A stretch of 12,717 nt of DNA from Chryseobacterium sp. (lineage in GTDB: Bacteria; Bacteroidota; Bacteroidia; Flavobacteriales; Weeksellaceae). A program made the position numbers and the translations under genes. Shown here in pieces: positions 5,583 through 12,717 of the stretch (positions are counted from its first letter, which is position 1; each line of letters opens with the position of its first letter). The notes beneath the pieces are model-generated. The model was given only the letters and a program-made list of their open reading frames with translations, searched no databases and was not told the DNA's origin. Where the stretch lies: positions 1 to 12,717 of the forward strand of contig RDDY01000385.1 in assembly GCA_003852805.1 (NCBI GenBank). Reading direction: 5' to 3'.

Positions 5583-7999
5583 TACTTCTTCCATTTCAGC
5601 CGCAAACTGTTGCTTACCACGCTCACGCTGCTCAGCGCCATCGCTGCGCCGGCGATCATCGGGTTCAGCAAGAAACCGTTGATCGGGTAAAGGATCCCTG
5701 CGGCAATCGGGATGCCGATCAGGTTGTAGATGAACGCCCAAAACAGGTTTTGCTTGATGGTTGCCACCGTCTGTTTTGACAGTTTTATCGCCTGCGGAAT
5801 TTTGGTAAGGTCTGATGAAATGATGGTCATTTTCGCTACGTCCATGGCGATATCCGAGCCTTTGCCCATGGCGATACTTACATCTGCGGTTGCCAATGCG
5901 GTACTGTCGTTGATGCCGTCGCCCACCATAGCTACCACTTTGCCCTGCATCTGCAGTTCTTTTACAAAATCGGCTTTATGCTGCGGCAATACTTCTGCCT
6001 TGTAGTGGCCAATGCCGGTTTGCGCAGCAATGGCTTTGGCGGTCGCCTCGTTATCGCCTGTCAGCATATACAGATCGATGCCCTTATCTTGCATTTCTTT
6101 GATGGCTGCCACCGATGTTTCTTTGATCTTATCGGAAATAGCCACCACAGAAAGCGCCTGCGTGCTGTCGGCAAACCAGATAACGGTCTTGGACTGTTTG
6201 CCCCACTCGTCTGCCTGCTGTTGCAGTTGATCGGCAACGGTAATGTTGTTCTCGGCCAACAGTTTCTTGTTGCCCACATAGTAGGTTTCGCTGCTATAAT
6301 CGGCTTTTGCACCTTTGCCTGTGATACTGTCGAAGTTTGTTAATGCAGTACCGTTTACACCGTCAAAGTATTTCACAACGGCTTCTGCCAGCGGATGCTC
6401 CGATTGCTTTTCGATGCTCAGTAAAATAGCTTTCGCAGTATCGTCGTTGTTCAGCCATTGGATGCCGGTCACTTCGGGTCTGCCTTCGGTGATCGTACCC
6501 GTTTTATCCAGAACGATGGCACTTACTTTCTTCGCCAGTTCCAGACTTTCCGCATCTTTTATCAGGATACCTTTTTCGGCGCCCTTACCCACGCCCACCA
6601 TAATAGCCGTAGGTGTAGCCAGGCCCAGCGCACAAGGACAAGCGATCACCAGTACCGTGATGGCCGCCAGCAATCCCTGCACCACGCCGTTGTTTCCGCC
6701 AAGCATAATCCACAGGATAAATGTAAGAATGGCAATGCCGATGACGACAGGAACGAAAATACCCGCGATCTTGTCCACCAGTTTCTGCACGGGTGCTTTG
6801 CTTCCCTGTGCATCCTGCACCATTTTGATGATTTGGGCAAGCATGGTTTCCTTGCCGACCTTAACAGCTTCAAACCGGAAGCTTCCTTTTTGGTTGATGG
6901 TCCCTGCAAATACTTTCTCGTTTTCTTTTTTCATTACAGGCAACGGTTCGCCGCTGAGCATACTTTCATCTACATACGAACTGCCCGAAACGACCATTCC
7001 GTCCACAGCGATTTTTTCACCGGGCTTGACCAAAATAATGTCGCCGGGGTTTACGTCTTCAATGGCTTTTTGCCTTTCCGTGCCATCGGCTTCCATTACG
7101 GTAACTGTTTTCGGCTGCAGGCCCATCAGCTTTTTGATGGCCGAAGAGGTATTGCCTTTGGCTTTTTCTTCCAACAATTTCCCCAATAAAATAAAAGCAA
7201 TGATTACGGCTGCCGCTTCAAAATACACATGCGCTTCCAGTCCGCGTTGCTCCCAGAATTGCGGAAACAGCATATTGAACACACTAAACACATAGGCGAT
7301 GCCGGTGCTTAATGCCACCAGCGTGTCCATATTGGCCGAACGGTGTTTCGCCTGCTTCCATGCATTGATGAAAAAATCACGGCCCAGCCACAAGACCACC
7401 GGCGTGGAGAATGCCCACATGATCGGGTCTGCGTAAGGCATATTCATAAAGAACATACCGATTATCACCACAGGCAAACTCAGGAGAATGGCCCAAGTGG
7501 TTTTGGTTTTCAGCTTTTTGAATTTCTCGGCGTGAATAGCTTCTAAGGTTTCCTGTTGACTCGTTTCGTCCTCCACCAATAAATCATAACCCGCAGATTG
7601 CACCGCTTTTTTAAGCGTGGCGGCATCGGTGACATTGGGCAGATATTCAACGGTAAGATTGCCCGTGGCAAAGTTTACGGAAGAATTGATTACCCCCGGC
7701 TGATGCTTTACGATGCTCTCGGCACTTCCCGCACAGGACGCACAGGTCATACCCAATACAGGAAATGACTTCTTAACGGTCGTTACGCCATAACCCAAGT
7801 CTTTGATGGCTCTAACCGCTTCGCCCACCGTTTCACTGTTATCCACCGTCACGGCCGCGCGGCGGTTGTTCAGCTCCACCTTTGGGGCTTCCACGCCTTT
7901 CACCTGTGCTAACCCTTTCTCAACGATCAATGCACAATGCTCGCTTTCTACACCCTCCAACAGTAGATAAACGATATCTTTATTGCTATCTGTTGCCAT
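5582..7999 (-). CDS. copA: Cu(I)-exporting P1B-type ATPase
   Basis: An 805-residue inner-membrane pump that uses ATP to move Cu(I) out of the cytosol. Order: a degenerate HMA domain (8-75, Ser19 and Cys22 where CxxC should be), an intact HMA domain (GMTCASC, Cys86/Cys89), about eight membrane segments (first near 168-185, last near 778-799), the actuator SGEP (349-352), CPC (454-456) in segment six, the phosphorylation site DKTGT (498-502), HP (535-536), TGDN (647-650) and GDGIND (693-698). Tyr758-Asn759 in segment seven and Met787..Ser790-Ser791 in segment eight match the P1B-1 Cu(I)-binding signature, which argues against Zn/Cd or Ag-only annotation. It lies between the AraC-type regulator (83 bp upstream) and the small HMA protein, all in one direction. 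Length and motifs are complete. Confidence 0.96.
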   Translation of the reverse strand: MATDSNKDIVYLLLEGVESEHCALIVEKGLAQVKGVEAPKVELNNRRAAVTVDNSETVGEAVRAIKDLGYGVTTVKKSFPVLGMTCASCAGSAESIVKHQPGVINSSVNFATGNLTVEYLPNVTDAATLKKAVQSAGYDLLVEDETSQQETLEAIHAEKFKKLKTKTTWAILLSLPVVIIGMFFMNMPYADPIMWAFSTPVVLWLGRDFFINAWKQAKHRSANMDTLVALSTGIAYVFSVFNMLFPQFWEQRGLEAHVYFEAAAVIIAFILLGKLLEEKAKGNTSSAIKKLMGLQPKTVTVMEADGTERQKAIEDVNPGDIILVKPGEKIAVDGMVVSGSSYVDESMLSGEPLPVMKKENEKVFAGTINQKGSFRFEAVKVGKETMLAQIIKMVQDAQGSKAPVQKLVDKIAGIFVPVVIGIAILTFILWIMLGGNNGVVQGLLAAITVLVIACPCALGLATPTAIMVGVGKGAEKGILIKDAESLELAKKVSAIVLDKTGTITEGRPEVTGIQWLNNDDTAKAILLSIEKQSEHPLAEAVVKYFDGVNGTALTNFDSITGKGAKADYSSETYYVGNKKLLAENNITVADQLQQQADEWGKQSKTVIWFADSTQALSVVAISDKIKETSVAAIKEMQDKGIDLYMLTGDNEATAKAIAAQTGIGHYKAEVLPQHKADFVKELQMQGKVVAMVGDGINDSTALATADVSIAMGKGSDIAMDVAKMTIISSDLTKIPQAIKLSKQTVATIKQNLFWAFIYNLIGIPIAAGILYPINGFLLNPMIAGAAMALSSVSVVSNSLRLKWKK

Positions 8000-8013
8000 A
8001 TTTTACTCTTTTA

Positions 8014-8079
8014 CAGTACAAAGTTGGCGAAAACAAGCGGGCCGACTGTTGTGGAACTTTGTGTTTGATTTGTAAGATT
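8014..8079 (-). promoter_or_regulatory. Candidate operator-promoter before copA (copy A)
   Basis: Minus strand: AATCTTACAAATCAAAC (8079-8063), 39 bp, then CTTTGTACTG (8023-8014), then 14 bp to the copA start. It is paired with the copy before the chaperone-like gene. CAACTTTG (8026-8019) fits TAnnTTTG at five of six fixed bases, with ACAG instead of TTTG at the -33 position. The upstream block would sit about 50-66 bp before transcription start, a normal place for an AraC-type activator. An inverted repeat, ACAAAGTT at 8018-8025 and AACTTTGT at 8055-8062, lies within this copy only. Confidence 0.55.
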
Positions 8080-8082
8080 CTT

Positions 8083-8646
8083 CTACACCTCATCCAAAGG
8101 CTTCCGTTTATCTGCTCTTATCTGTTTGAAATGGCTCGGCGTCAGACCGGTCACTTTTTTGAATTGGTTGCTGAGATAAGCCACGCTGGAATAGTTCAGA
8201 CGGAAAGCTATTTCGCTCAGAGACAATTCATCGTAGACCAGCAATTCCTTTACCCTTTCTATTTTTTGGGCGATAAAGTATTTCTCAATCGTGGTTCCTT
8301 CTACTTCCGAAAACAGGCTTGACAGGTAGTTATAATCGTGATGCAATTTATTGCTTAAGATCTCGGAAAGGTTGGCTTTGTTGTCATTGTCACGGTGATG
8401 CACAAGCTCAATAATGATGTTTTTGATCTGCTCGATCATGCGGCTTTTCTTGTCATCGATAATTTCAAAACCCAACGGAACCAAAGCATTTCCCAGAGCG
8501 TTTTCCTCTTTCGCCGAAAGTTCTCTGTCAAGAATTACCTCTCCGAGTTTTATATTTTTTACTTCCAAGCCCAGTTTATCCAATTCTTGCCGGACCACTA
8601 GGATGCAGCGGTTGCAGACCATATTTTTAATGTAGAGCGTTGTCAT
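8083..8646 (-). CDS. AraC-family regulator with N-terminal CxxC metal-binding-like domain
   Basis: A 187-residue fusion. Residues 1-65 look like an HMA domain: TLYIKNMVCNRC has the strand-then-NMxCxxC loop (Cys11, Cys14), and the remainder has the right length and strand/helix rhythm for the ferredoxin-like fold. Residues about 85-183 are an AraC/XylS DNA-binding domain with two helix-turn-helix units; LSLSEIAFRLNYSSVAYLSN (141-160) and FKKVTGLTPSHFK (162-174) match the second unit and the closing signature. No sugar-binding AraC N-domain or membrane segment is present. It lies 83 bp upstream of copA on the same strand. I infer a cytosolic one-component Cu(I) sensor that controls copA and the chaperone gene. 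CueR, CsoR and CopY, the usual copper regulators, have no relation to this architecture. Fold and metal are inferred; the AraC domain is clear. Confidence 0.9.
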   Translation of the reverse strand: MTTLYIKNMVCNRCILVVRQELDKLGLEVKNIKLGEVILDRELSAKEENALGNALVPLGFEIIDDKKSRMIEQIKNIIIELVHHRDNDNKANLSEILSNKLHHDYNYLSSLFSEVEGTTIEKYFIAQKIERVKELLVYDELSLSEIAFRLNYSSVAYLSNQFKKVTGLTPSHFKQIRADKRKPLDEV

Positions 8647-8665
8647 TTTATTTCGGCATTCTGTT

Positions 8666-8697
8666 TATAGATAAGCATGTGGAGAATAAATGGCAAA
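8666..8697 (-). promoter_or_regulatory. Weak candidate promoter for the AraC-type regulator
   Basis: Minus strand TTTG (8697-8694), 20 bp, then TATCTATA (8673-8666), which fits TAnnTTTG only partly. It would give a leader of about 10-15 bases. The bipartite copA-type blocks are not present in this region, so the regulator appears not to use the same site for its own gene. Confidence 0.25.
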
Positions 8698-8769
8698 AGG
8701 AGGTAATGTTCCGGTTTGTTCCATATTAAAAAATCCCGGAATCTCTCTGTCGAAGATATCCCTTTGTTC

Positions 8770-8800
8770 AAAAATAAAAAAACCGCTCCAATGAGCGGTC
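8770..8800 (-). terminator. Intrinsic terminator after clpP
   Basis: Minus strand stem ACCGCTC-ATTG-GAGCGGT (8799-8782) followed by TTTTTTTATTTTTG, 21 bp beyond the clpP stop. The stem arms and the whole T-rich tail are identical to the terminator at 5180-5210; only the loop differs (ATTG against TTCG). It isolates clpP from the copper regulator downstream. Confidence 0.85.
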
Positions 8801-8820
8801 GGTTGGGGAATCAGCTGTTT

Positions 8821-9504
8821 TTATTTCTCGGTTTTTCTCTCGAGAACCTCGTCTACCATACCGTATTCTTTGGCCTCGCCGGAGGTCATCCAATAATCGC
8901 GGTCAGAAGATTTTTCAACCCAATCGTAGGTCTGGCCGGAGTGGTGAGAAATAATATCGTAAAGTTCTTTCTTCAATTTCAGCATTTCACGCAGATTGAT
9001 CTCCATATCGGACGCCACGCCTTGTGCACCGCCGCTGGGCTGGTGAATCATCACACGCGAATGCTTGAGTGCAGAACGCTTGCCTTTCTCGCCGGCTACC
9101 AACAATACGGCGCCCATGGATGCCGCCATTCCTGTACAGATGGTTGCCACATCGGGCTTGATGATCTGCATGGTATCATAAATGCCCAAACCGGCGTAAA
9201 CGCTGCCTCCGGGCGAATTGATGTAGATCTGAATATCTTTTGCCGGGTCTGCGCTTTCCAAGAACAGAAGCTGTGCGGTTACGATGTTCGCCACCTGGTC
9301 GTCAATACCTGTACCAAGGAAGATGATGCGGTCCATCATCAGTCGCGAGAACACATCCATTTGTGCCACATTCATGCGACGCTCTTCCATAATGTACGGC
9401 GTCAGATTGGTCGGTCCGTACATTCCCAAATATTGGTCGGTTGCAAGACCGCTGAGTCCTTTATGTTTTACGGCGTAATCCCGGAATTCTTTTTTTATGT
9501 CCAT
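8821..9504 (-). CDS. clpP: ATP-dependent Clp protease proteolytic subunit
   Basis: A 227-residue serine protease that forms the tetradecameric chamber working with ClpX/ClpA unfoldases. The catalytic triad is visible: Ser129 in GMAASMGA, His154 in MIHQPSGG, Asp203 in DRDYWM. INSPGGSVYAGLGIYD (95-110) is the substrate-binding segment. The mature N-terminus, by comparison with the family, should begin near NLTPYIMEE (33-41), so about 30 residues form a propeptide or extension. It starts at an ATG (9502-9504), 82 bp after dnaG. clpX and the trigger factor gene, often next to clpP, are not in the window. The product is cytosolic. A terminator follows directly. Confidence 0.97.
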   Translation of the reverse strand: MDIKKEFRDYAVKHKGLSGLATDQYLGMYGPTNLTPYIMEERRMNVAQMDVFSRLMMDRIIFLGTGIDDQVANIVTAQLLFLESADPAKDIQIYINSPGGSVYAGLGIYDTMQIIKPDVATICTGMAASMGAVLLVAGEKGKRSALKHSRVMIHQPSGGAQGVASDMEINLREMLKLKKELYDIISHHSGQTYDWVEKSSDRDYWMTSGEAKEYGMVDEVLERKTEK

Positions 9505-9586
9505 AGTTTAAAGCTTATTTTCTGTAACGCACTGTCGGTTGCCAATATTATTCCAAAGTAAAAAGGCGACAAAGTGGCAGAAGCCG

Positions 9587-11491
9587 TCATAAAATGCGGA
9601 AGAGTTCTTGGTCTATATTGTTCTTCAGCAGCAGCAGGTTTCTGATCATTTCATATTCCGCCGGTTGCACTTCCTCACCATTTTTCATGCGTTCTTGCAC
9701 ATCACGGATAAGCTTGACGACATATTCGCGCTTGTGGCGCAGAATAACATCGCGCACAATACTTTCCACCAACTCTTCTTCTTTGCTGAAGTAGATATTG
9801 TGCTTTGCCCAATCGCTCGTGCTGTAAGGCTCTATCAATGCATTGGCCACATGGCCGTTCAGTTCCTCATCCATCAGCGTCAGAAAGAAATTGCCCGAGC
9901 GCAACTCCTCATTTTCCAAGCCTGCTTTTATCTCGGCGATGATTTTTTCATTGAGCGGATTCAGCAATTCGCATTCGTCTTCATCCAAATGATTCAATAT
10001 TTCTTGGATGACGCTGGTTTCCGTTTCGGCTCCTTTGCGCAGGTTTGTATCGCCGTATTTTAGCATCAGTTCCACCAGTTTTTCTTCCAGCACCAACAAC
10101 GGGTTTACCGTATCGATGGCGAGGTTTTCCACCTTCTCCAGCTTGGGTTGCTGCGGGCTTGGTTTGGTCTGCTGTTGTGCCGTTGCCGACTGTGCGTACA
10201 ATTCGTTGAACAGATTTTGTTCCGAGACTTTCAGCAGCGCCGCCACTTGCTGAACAAATACTTCCTGCTGAAGCGGATTGGGCACCTGCGCGATGCTTCG
10301 CATGATATCGCGTATCATTTCCGAACGGCGAATCGGGTCTTCGCCTGCTTCTTTTTGCAATACTTCGGCTTTGAAGCGAATGAAGTCTTTGGCGTTCTCG
10401 GCAATGTAATTTTTGACAAATTCCTGCGGATGCGCTTTCGCAAAACTGTCGGGGTCATGACCGTCGGGGAACAGCAGTACGCGCACATTCATACTCTCGG
10501 CCAACAATAAATCTATGCTACGGAAAGTGGCTTTTATCCCGGCAGCATCATTATCGAACAAAATGGTGACGTTGGGCGTCAGCCTGCGGATGAGTTTGAT
10601 CTGCTCCACCGTCAACGCCGTTCCGCTGCTGGCCACAACATTCTCTATTCCCGCTTGGTGCAGCGCCACCACATCCATATAACCTTCTACCAACAGACAT
10701 TGGTCCTCTCGCGATATCGCTTGTTTTGACTGCGAGATGCCGTACAGAACATTTGACTTGTGGTAGATTTCGGTTTCCGGTGAGTTGAGATACTTCGCGG
10801 TTTTGACATTTGATTTCAGAATGCGCGCGCCAAAACCCAAAACGCGGCCTGAGAAACTGAGGATGGGGAAAATGATGCGTTCGCGGAAACGGTCTACGCC
10901 ACCCGCCCGGTTCTCGGGGAAAATTGACAAGCCTGCCTTTTCCAGCAATTCTTCTTCGTAGGATTTCTCCAACGCGTGGCTCGTGAAGGCATCGCGCTGC
11001 TCGGGAGAATAACCTAATTGGAATTTCTTGATGGTGGCGTCGTTCAGTCCCCGCTCGTGGAAATAGCTGAGGCCGATGGCCCTGCCTTCTTCGGTATCGA
11101 AAAGCTGCTGCCGGAAAAAGTCGTTGGCAATCTCATGGATTTTATACAGCAAATCCCGAAAGTTGCGCGCATCCTGCTGCTCGGGAGACAACTCATGGTT
11201 GTCTTCTTCTATCTCGATGCCGTATTTCTTGGCCAAATGCCGAAGCGCTTCGGGATAGCTGTACCCCTCGATTTCCATCAAGAAAGAAACGGCGGTGCCG
11301 CCCTTGCCACTGCTGAAATCCTTCCAGATCTGCTTGGAGGGCGAAACGACAAATGAAGGTGTTTTCTCGTCGGCGAAAGGGCTCAAGCCTTTCATATTGC
11401 TGCCCGCGCGCTTGAGCTGCACATACTCACCGATGATTTCTTCCACCCGGACGGCGGAGAAAATCTTGTCGATGGTTGTTTTGGAAATCAT
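9587..11491 (-). CDS. dnaG: DNA primase with degenerate zinc-ribbon domain
   Basis: A 634-residue primase that makes RNA primers for DNA replication with the replicative helicase. Domains: N-terminal CHC2-type ribbon (about 1-95), a catalytic core with VLGFGARIL (217-225), the TOPRIM metal site Glu269 (LVEGYMD), Asp313/Asp315 (LFDNDAAG) and DPDSF (346-350), then a helical C-terminal helicase-binding region (about 450-634). In the ribbon all four zinc ligands are replaced: KGLSPFAD has Ser37 and Ala40 where Cys and His stand, and WKDFSSGKGG has Asp58 and Ser61 where two Cys stand. The rest of the ribbon (EKTPSF, GGTAVSFLM) is well conserved, so the fold is probably kept without zinc. I recall the same loss in other Bacteroidota primases, so it is not decay. 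Start ATG at 11489-11491, 4 bp after a -7-like element. Confidence 0.96.
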   Translation of the reverse strand: MISKTTIDKIFSAVRVEEIIGEYVQLKRAGSNMKGLSPFADEKTPSFVVSPSKQIWKDFSSGKGGTAVSFLMEIEGYSYPEALRHLAKKYGIEIEEDNHELSPEQQDARNFRDLLYKIHEIANDFFRQQLFDTEEGRAIGLSYFHERGLNDATIKKFQLGYSPEQRDAFTSHALEKSYEEELLEKAGLSIFPENRAGGVDRFRERIIFPILSFSGRVLGFGARILKSNVKTAKYLNSPETEIYHKSNVLYGISQSKQAISREDQCLLVEGYMDVVALHQAGIENVVASSGTALTVEQIKLIRRLTPNVTILFDNDAAGIKATFRSIDLLLAESMNVRVLLFPDGHDPDSFAKAHPQEFVKNYIAENAKDFIRFKAEVLQKEAGEDPIRRSEMIRDIMRSIAQVPNPLQQEVFVQQVAALLKVSEQNLFNELYAQSATAQQQTKPSPQQPKLEKVENLAIDTVNPLLVLEEKLVELMLKYGDTNLRKGAETETSVIQEILNHLDEDECELLNPLNEKIIAEIKAGLENEELRSGNFFLTLMDEELNGHVANALIEPYSTSDWAKHNIYFSKEEELVESIVRDVILRHKREYVVKLIRDVQERMKNGEEVQPAEYEMIRNLLLLKNNIDQELFRIL

Positions 11492-11495
11492 GCCT

Positions 11496-11503
11496 CAAAT
11501 ATA
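11496..11503 (-). promoter_or_regulatory. -7-like element adjoining the dnaG start
   Basis: Minus-strand TATATTTG is an exact TAnnTTTG match and ends 4 bp before the dnaG ATG. No TTTG lies 19-21 bp upstream. If active, the dnaG transcript would be leaderless or nearly so. Confidence 0.35.
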
Positions 11504-11534
11504 CAAATTGCCCCCGCGTGAGGGCGGAGGCGGA

Positions 11535-11564
11535 AATCCTTTTTATTTGAAAAATAAAAAGATT
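11535..11564. repeat. AT-rich hairpin 1 between dnaG and the DedA gene
   Basis: ctttttattt (11539-11548) and aaataaaaag (11552-11561) are perfect 10-bp reverse complements around a gaa loop; aatc (11535-11538) and gatt (11561-11564) can extend it with a bulge. It lies in the 131-bp gap after the DedA gene and could help end its transcript or form an mRNA structure upstream of dnaG. Confidence 0.6.
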
Positions 11565-11580
11565 GGGAGCCGGAGACCGA

Positions 11581-11609
11581 CGGTTTTCTTTTTGAAAAAA
11601 AGGAAACCG
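11581..11609. repeat. AT-rich hairpin 2 between dnaG and the DedA gene, possible terminator
   Basis: A 13-bp stem (11581-11593 with 11597-11609) with one G-T wobble around the loop gaa, the same loop as hairpin 1. It lies 13 bp after the DedA stop, a normal terminator position. On the minus strand the stem is not followed by a T-run, so intrinsic termination is uncertain; the internal poly-T/poly-A arms might serve. Confidence 0.5.
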
Positions 11610-11622
11610 GCACGCCCTGATT

Positions 11623-12288
11623 TTATGCTTTGTCCTTGCCGAAGAACAGTTTGATGATTACGGGTGCCGTGGTCACAAGAACGATAATCAGGATAATCAT
11701 CTCAAGGTGCGCCTTCAAATCGATGCCGAACTGATCCATGAACAGTTTGTCGAGGTAATGCCCGGCGAAGATCATGGAGAACGACCAAGCCACCGCACCG
11801 ATGATGTTGTAAAGAATAAACTTGCCTTTGTCCATCCCCACAATGCCCGCAACGATGGGCGCAAACGTACGCACAACGGGCAGGAAGCGCGCCAAGATAA
11901 TGGCCAAACGGCCGTGGTCATCATAGAAATCTCTTGCCTTGAAGAGATATTTCTTTTTGAAAAGGAAACTGTCCGGTCGGTCATACAACACAGGGCCGCT
12001 CTTTTTGCCGAACCAATAGCCCACCATATTGCCGAGGATGGCGGCAACCGCAACCAAAGTTGCCAGAAGCGTGGTATCGAGCAGATCACTGCCGGTGCCG
12101 CCCAAGGCCTGCTCCATAATCATCCGCGAGTAAATGCCTGCCACAAACAGCAGGCTGTCGCCAGGCAAAAAGAAACCGACAAACAGGCCGGTCTCCGCAA
12201 AAACTATGAACAGCACCACCCAAAGGCCGCCCAACTTGATGTAGAATTCAGGATTGAGAAGGTCCTTCCAACTTTCAAAATTTCCCAT
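11623..12288 (-). CDS. DedA-family integral membrane protein
   Basis: A 221-residue inner-membrane protein of the DedA/VTT superfamily. Members are linked to membrane homeostasis, and some have been shown to move lipid carriers or phospholipids across the bilayer; the substrate here is unknown. The family motif ETGLFVGFFLPGDSLL (32-47) carries Glu32 and Asp44, and ARFLPVVRTFAP (133-144) carries Arg134 and Arg140. Their 12- and 6-residue spacings match the essential Glu/Asp and Arg/Arg pairs of E. coli YqjA, which argues for an active transporter. Also seen: GNMVGYWFGKKSG (86-98), GAVAWS (164-169) and a C-terminal membrane helix (about 196-216). It is probably its own transcription unit, with a -7-like element 16 bp upstream and hairpins after the stop. 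Confidence 0.94.
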   Translation of the reverse strand: MGNFESWKDLLNPEFYIKLGGLWVVLFIVFAETGLFVGFFLPGDSLLFVAGIYSRMIMEQALGGTGSDLLDTTLLATLVAVAAILGNMVGYWFGKKSGPVLYDRPDSFLFKKKYLFKARDFYDDHGRLAIILARFLPVVRTFAPIVAGIVGMDKGKFILYNIIGAVAWSFSMIFAGHYLDKLFMDQFGIDLKAHLEMIILIIVLVTTAPVIIKLFFGKDKA

Positions 12289-12304
12289 GATAATAGATAG
12301 GCTG

Positions 12305-12312
12305 CAAAAATA
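12305..12312 (-). promoter_or_regulatory. Candidate -7 element for the DedA-family gene
   Basis: Minus-strand TATTTTTG matches TAnnTTTG exactly and is 16 bp before the ATG. At 19 bp further upstream lies CTTT in a T-rich run, a partial -33 element. The 66-bp gap between prfB and this gene holds nothing else except a weak hairpin next to a T6 run (about 12328-12353) that might end the prfB transcript. Confidence 0.45.
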
Positions 12313-12354
12313 TAGGAAAAAGCCTAATAAAAAAGTGGTTAAGAAATATTTAAC

Positions 12355-12717
12355 TTATAAGCTGTCATCAACTTCTTCTTGGCCCGTAGCCATCAGGAAA
12401 GATTTTAGGAACGGTGTGATTTTTCCGTTCATCACGCCGTCTACGTCAGAGGTTTCGTAGCCGCTGCGCACGTCTTTCACCAGTTTGTACGGGTGCATCA
12501 CATAGTTGCGAATTTGGCTGCCCCATTCTATTTTCATTTTGTTGGCCTCAATCTCGTTGCGCGCTTTCATCCGTTCTTCCAATTCTATCTCATAAAGACG
12601 CGAACGCAGTAACTGCATGGCTTTCTCTTTGTTTTGAAGCTGAGAGCGACTCTCGGAGTTTTCTATGATGATGCCCGTGGGAGCGTGGCGAAGGCGCACG
12701 GCGGTCTCTACCTTGTT
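12355..12717 (-). CDS. prfB: Peptide chain release factor 2, C-terminal part (5' end beyond window)
   Basis: The frame is open to the right window edge; 120 codons plus the stop are visible. The opening [15 protein letters not shown] is the segment that directly follows the catalytic GGQ loop in class I release factors, so GGQ lies just outside the window. WGSQIRNYV (about 80-88 of the visible part) and [18 protein letters not shown] (95-112) match the release factor 2 C-terminal domain, in particular R.YV......KD.R.G.ET......V..G, rather than RF1. RF2 releases the nascent chain at UGA and UAA codons. The anticodon-like SPF motif and any programmed frameshift site lie outside the window. The C-terminal tail ([11 protein letters not shown]) is acidic. 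Confidence 0.94.
   Translation of the reverse strand, partial: NKVETAVRLRHAPTGIIIENSESRSQLQNKEKAMQLLRSRLYEIELEERMKARNEIEANKMKIEWGSQIRNYVMHPYKLVKDVRSGYETSDVDGVMNGKITPFLKSFLMATGQEEVDDSL

Noticed and set aside
5508..5741. 77-codon minus-strand frame after copA
   Set aside because: It overlaps the copA C-terminus in another frame and the shared operator region; the translation is Arg/Asp/Pro-rich with no domain.
6315..7295. 326-codon open frame on the plus strand
   Set aside because: Entirely antisense to copA, rich in Ser, Pro and Thr as expected from reading copA in reverse, with no domain pattern.
8696..8733. AAGGAGG followed by ATG on the plus strand, a 7-codon frame
   Set aside because: The spacing of 2-3 bases is too short for a ribosome site, the frame is tiny, and it lies in the upstream region of a minus-strand gene. 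Chance.

Overview
The window comes from a member of the Bacteroidota, possibly the Chitinophagia/Sphingobacteriia side, though I cannot place it more precisely. The evidence is a DnaG primase whose N-terminal ribbon lacks zinc ligands, as in Bacteroidota homologues I remember, a DUF1599 gene divergent from folP, GpsA with the GPCHAEE variant, and several start codons preceded by the Bacteroidota -7 consensus TAnnTTTG with little or no Shine-Dalgarno signal. Coding density is high, no non-coding stretch exceeds 300 bases, and I see no rRNA, tRNA, CRISPR, insertion sequence or phage gene.

Layout. Positions 1-3614 (minus strand) carry a tight run, in transcription order: DUF1599 protein, TerB-like protein, tpiA, prmA, and gpsA cut by the left window edge. 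Positions 3705-4529 (plus strand) hold folP, the only plus-strand gene, divergent from the DUF1599 gene across a 90-bp promoter region. folP ends inside a 46-bp near-perfect palindrome and faces a small minus-strand pair (a 77-residue unknown, then a YkvA/DUF1232 protein). Positions 5276-8646 (minus) form a copper-handling module: an AraC-type regulator with an N-terminal CxxC metal-binding-like domain, the Cu(I)-exporting ATPase copA, and a small CxxC copper-chaperone-like protein. Positions 8821-11491 carry clpP and dnaG, 11623-12288 a DedA-family membrane protein, and 12355 to the right edge the C-terminal part of prfB (release factor 2).

How it fits together. Most genes are housekeeping (phospholipid precursor, glycolysis, folate, replication priming, proteolysis, translation termination). 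The accessory part is the copper module, bounded by two near-identical terminators (5180-5210 and 8770-8800). The intergenic regions before copA and before the chaperone-like gene share two sequence blocks at almost the same spacing: AATCTTACAA(A/C)TCAAAC, and about 36-39 bp further downstream CTTTGTACTG. My reading is a common operator plus promoter used by the fused regulator. This candidate regulatory system (metal-binding domain fused to an AraC DNA-binding domain, with a shared bipartite site) is the most interesting part of the window. Its function is inferred from sequence and context only.
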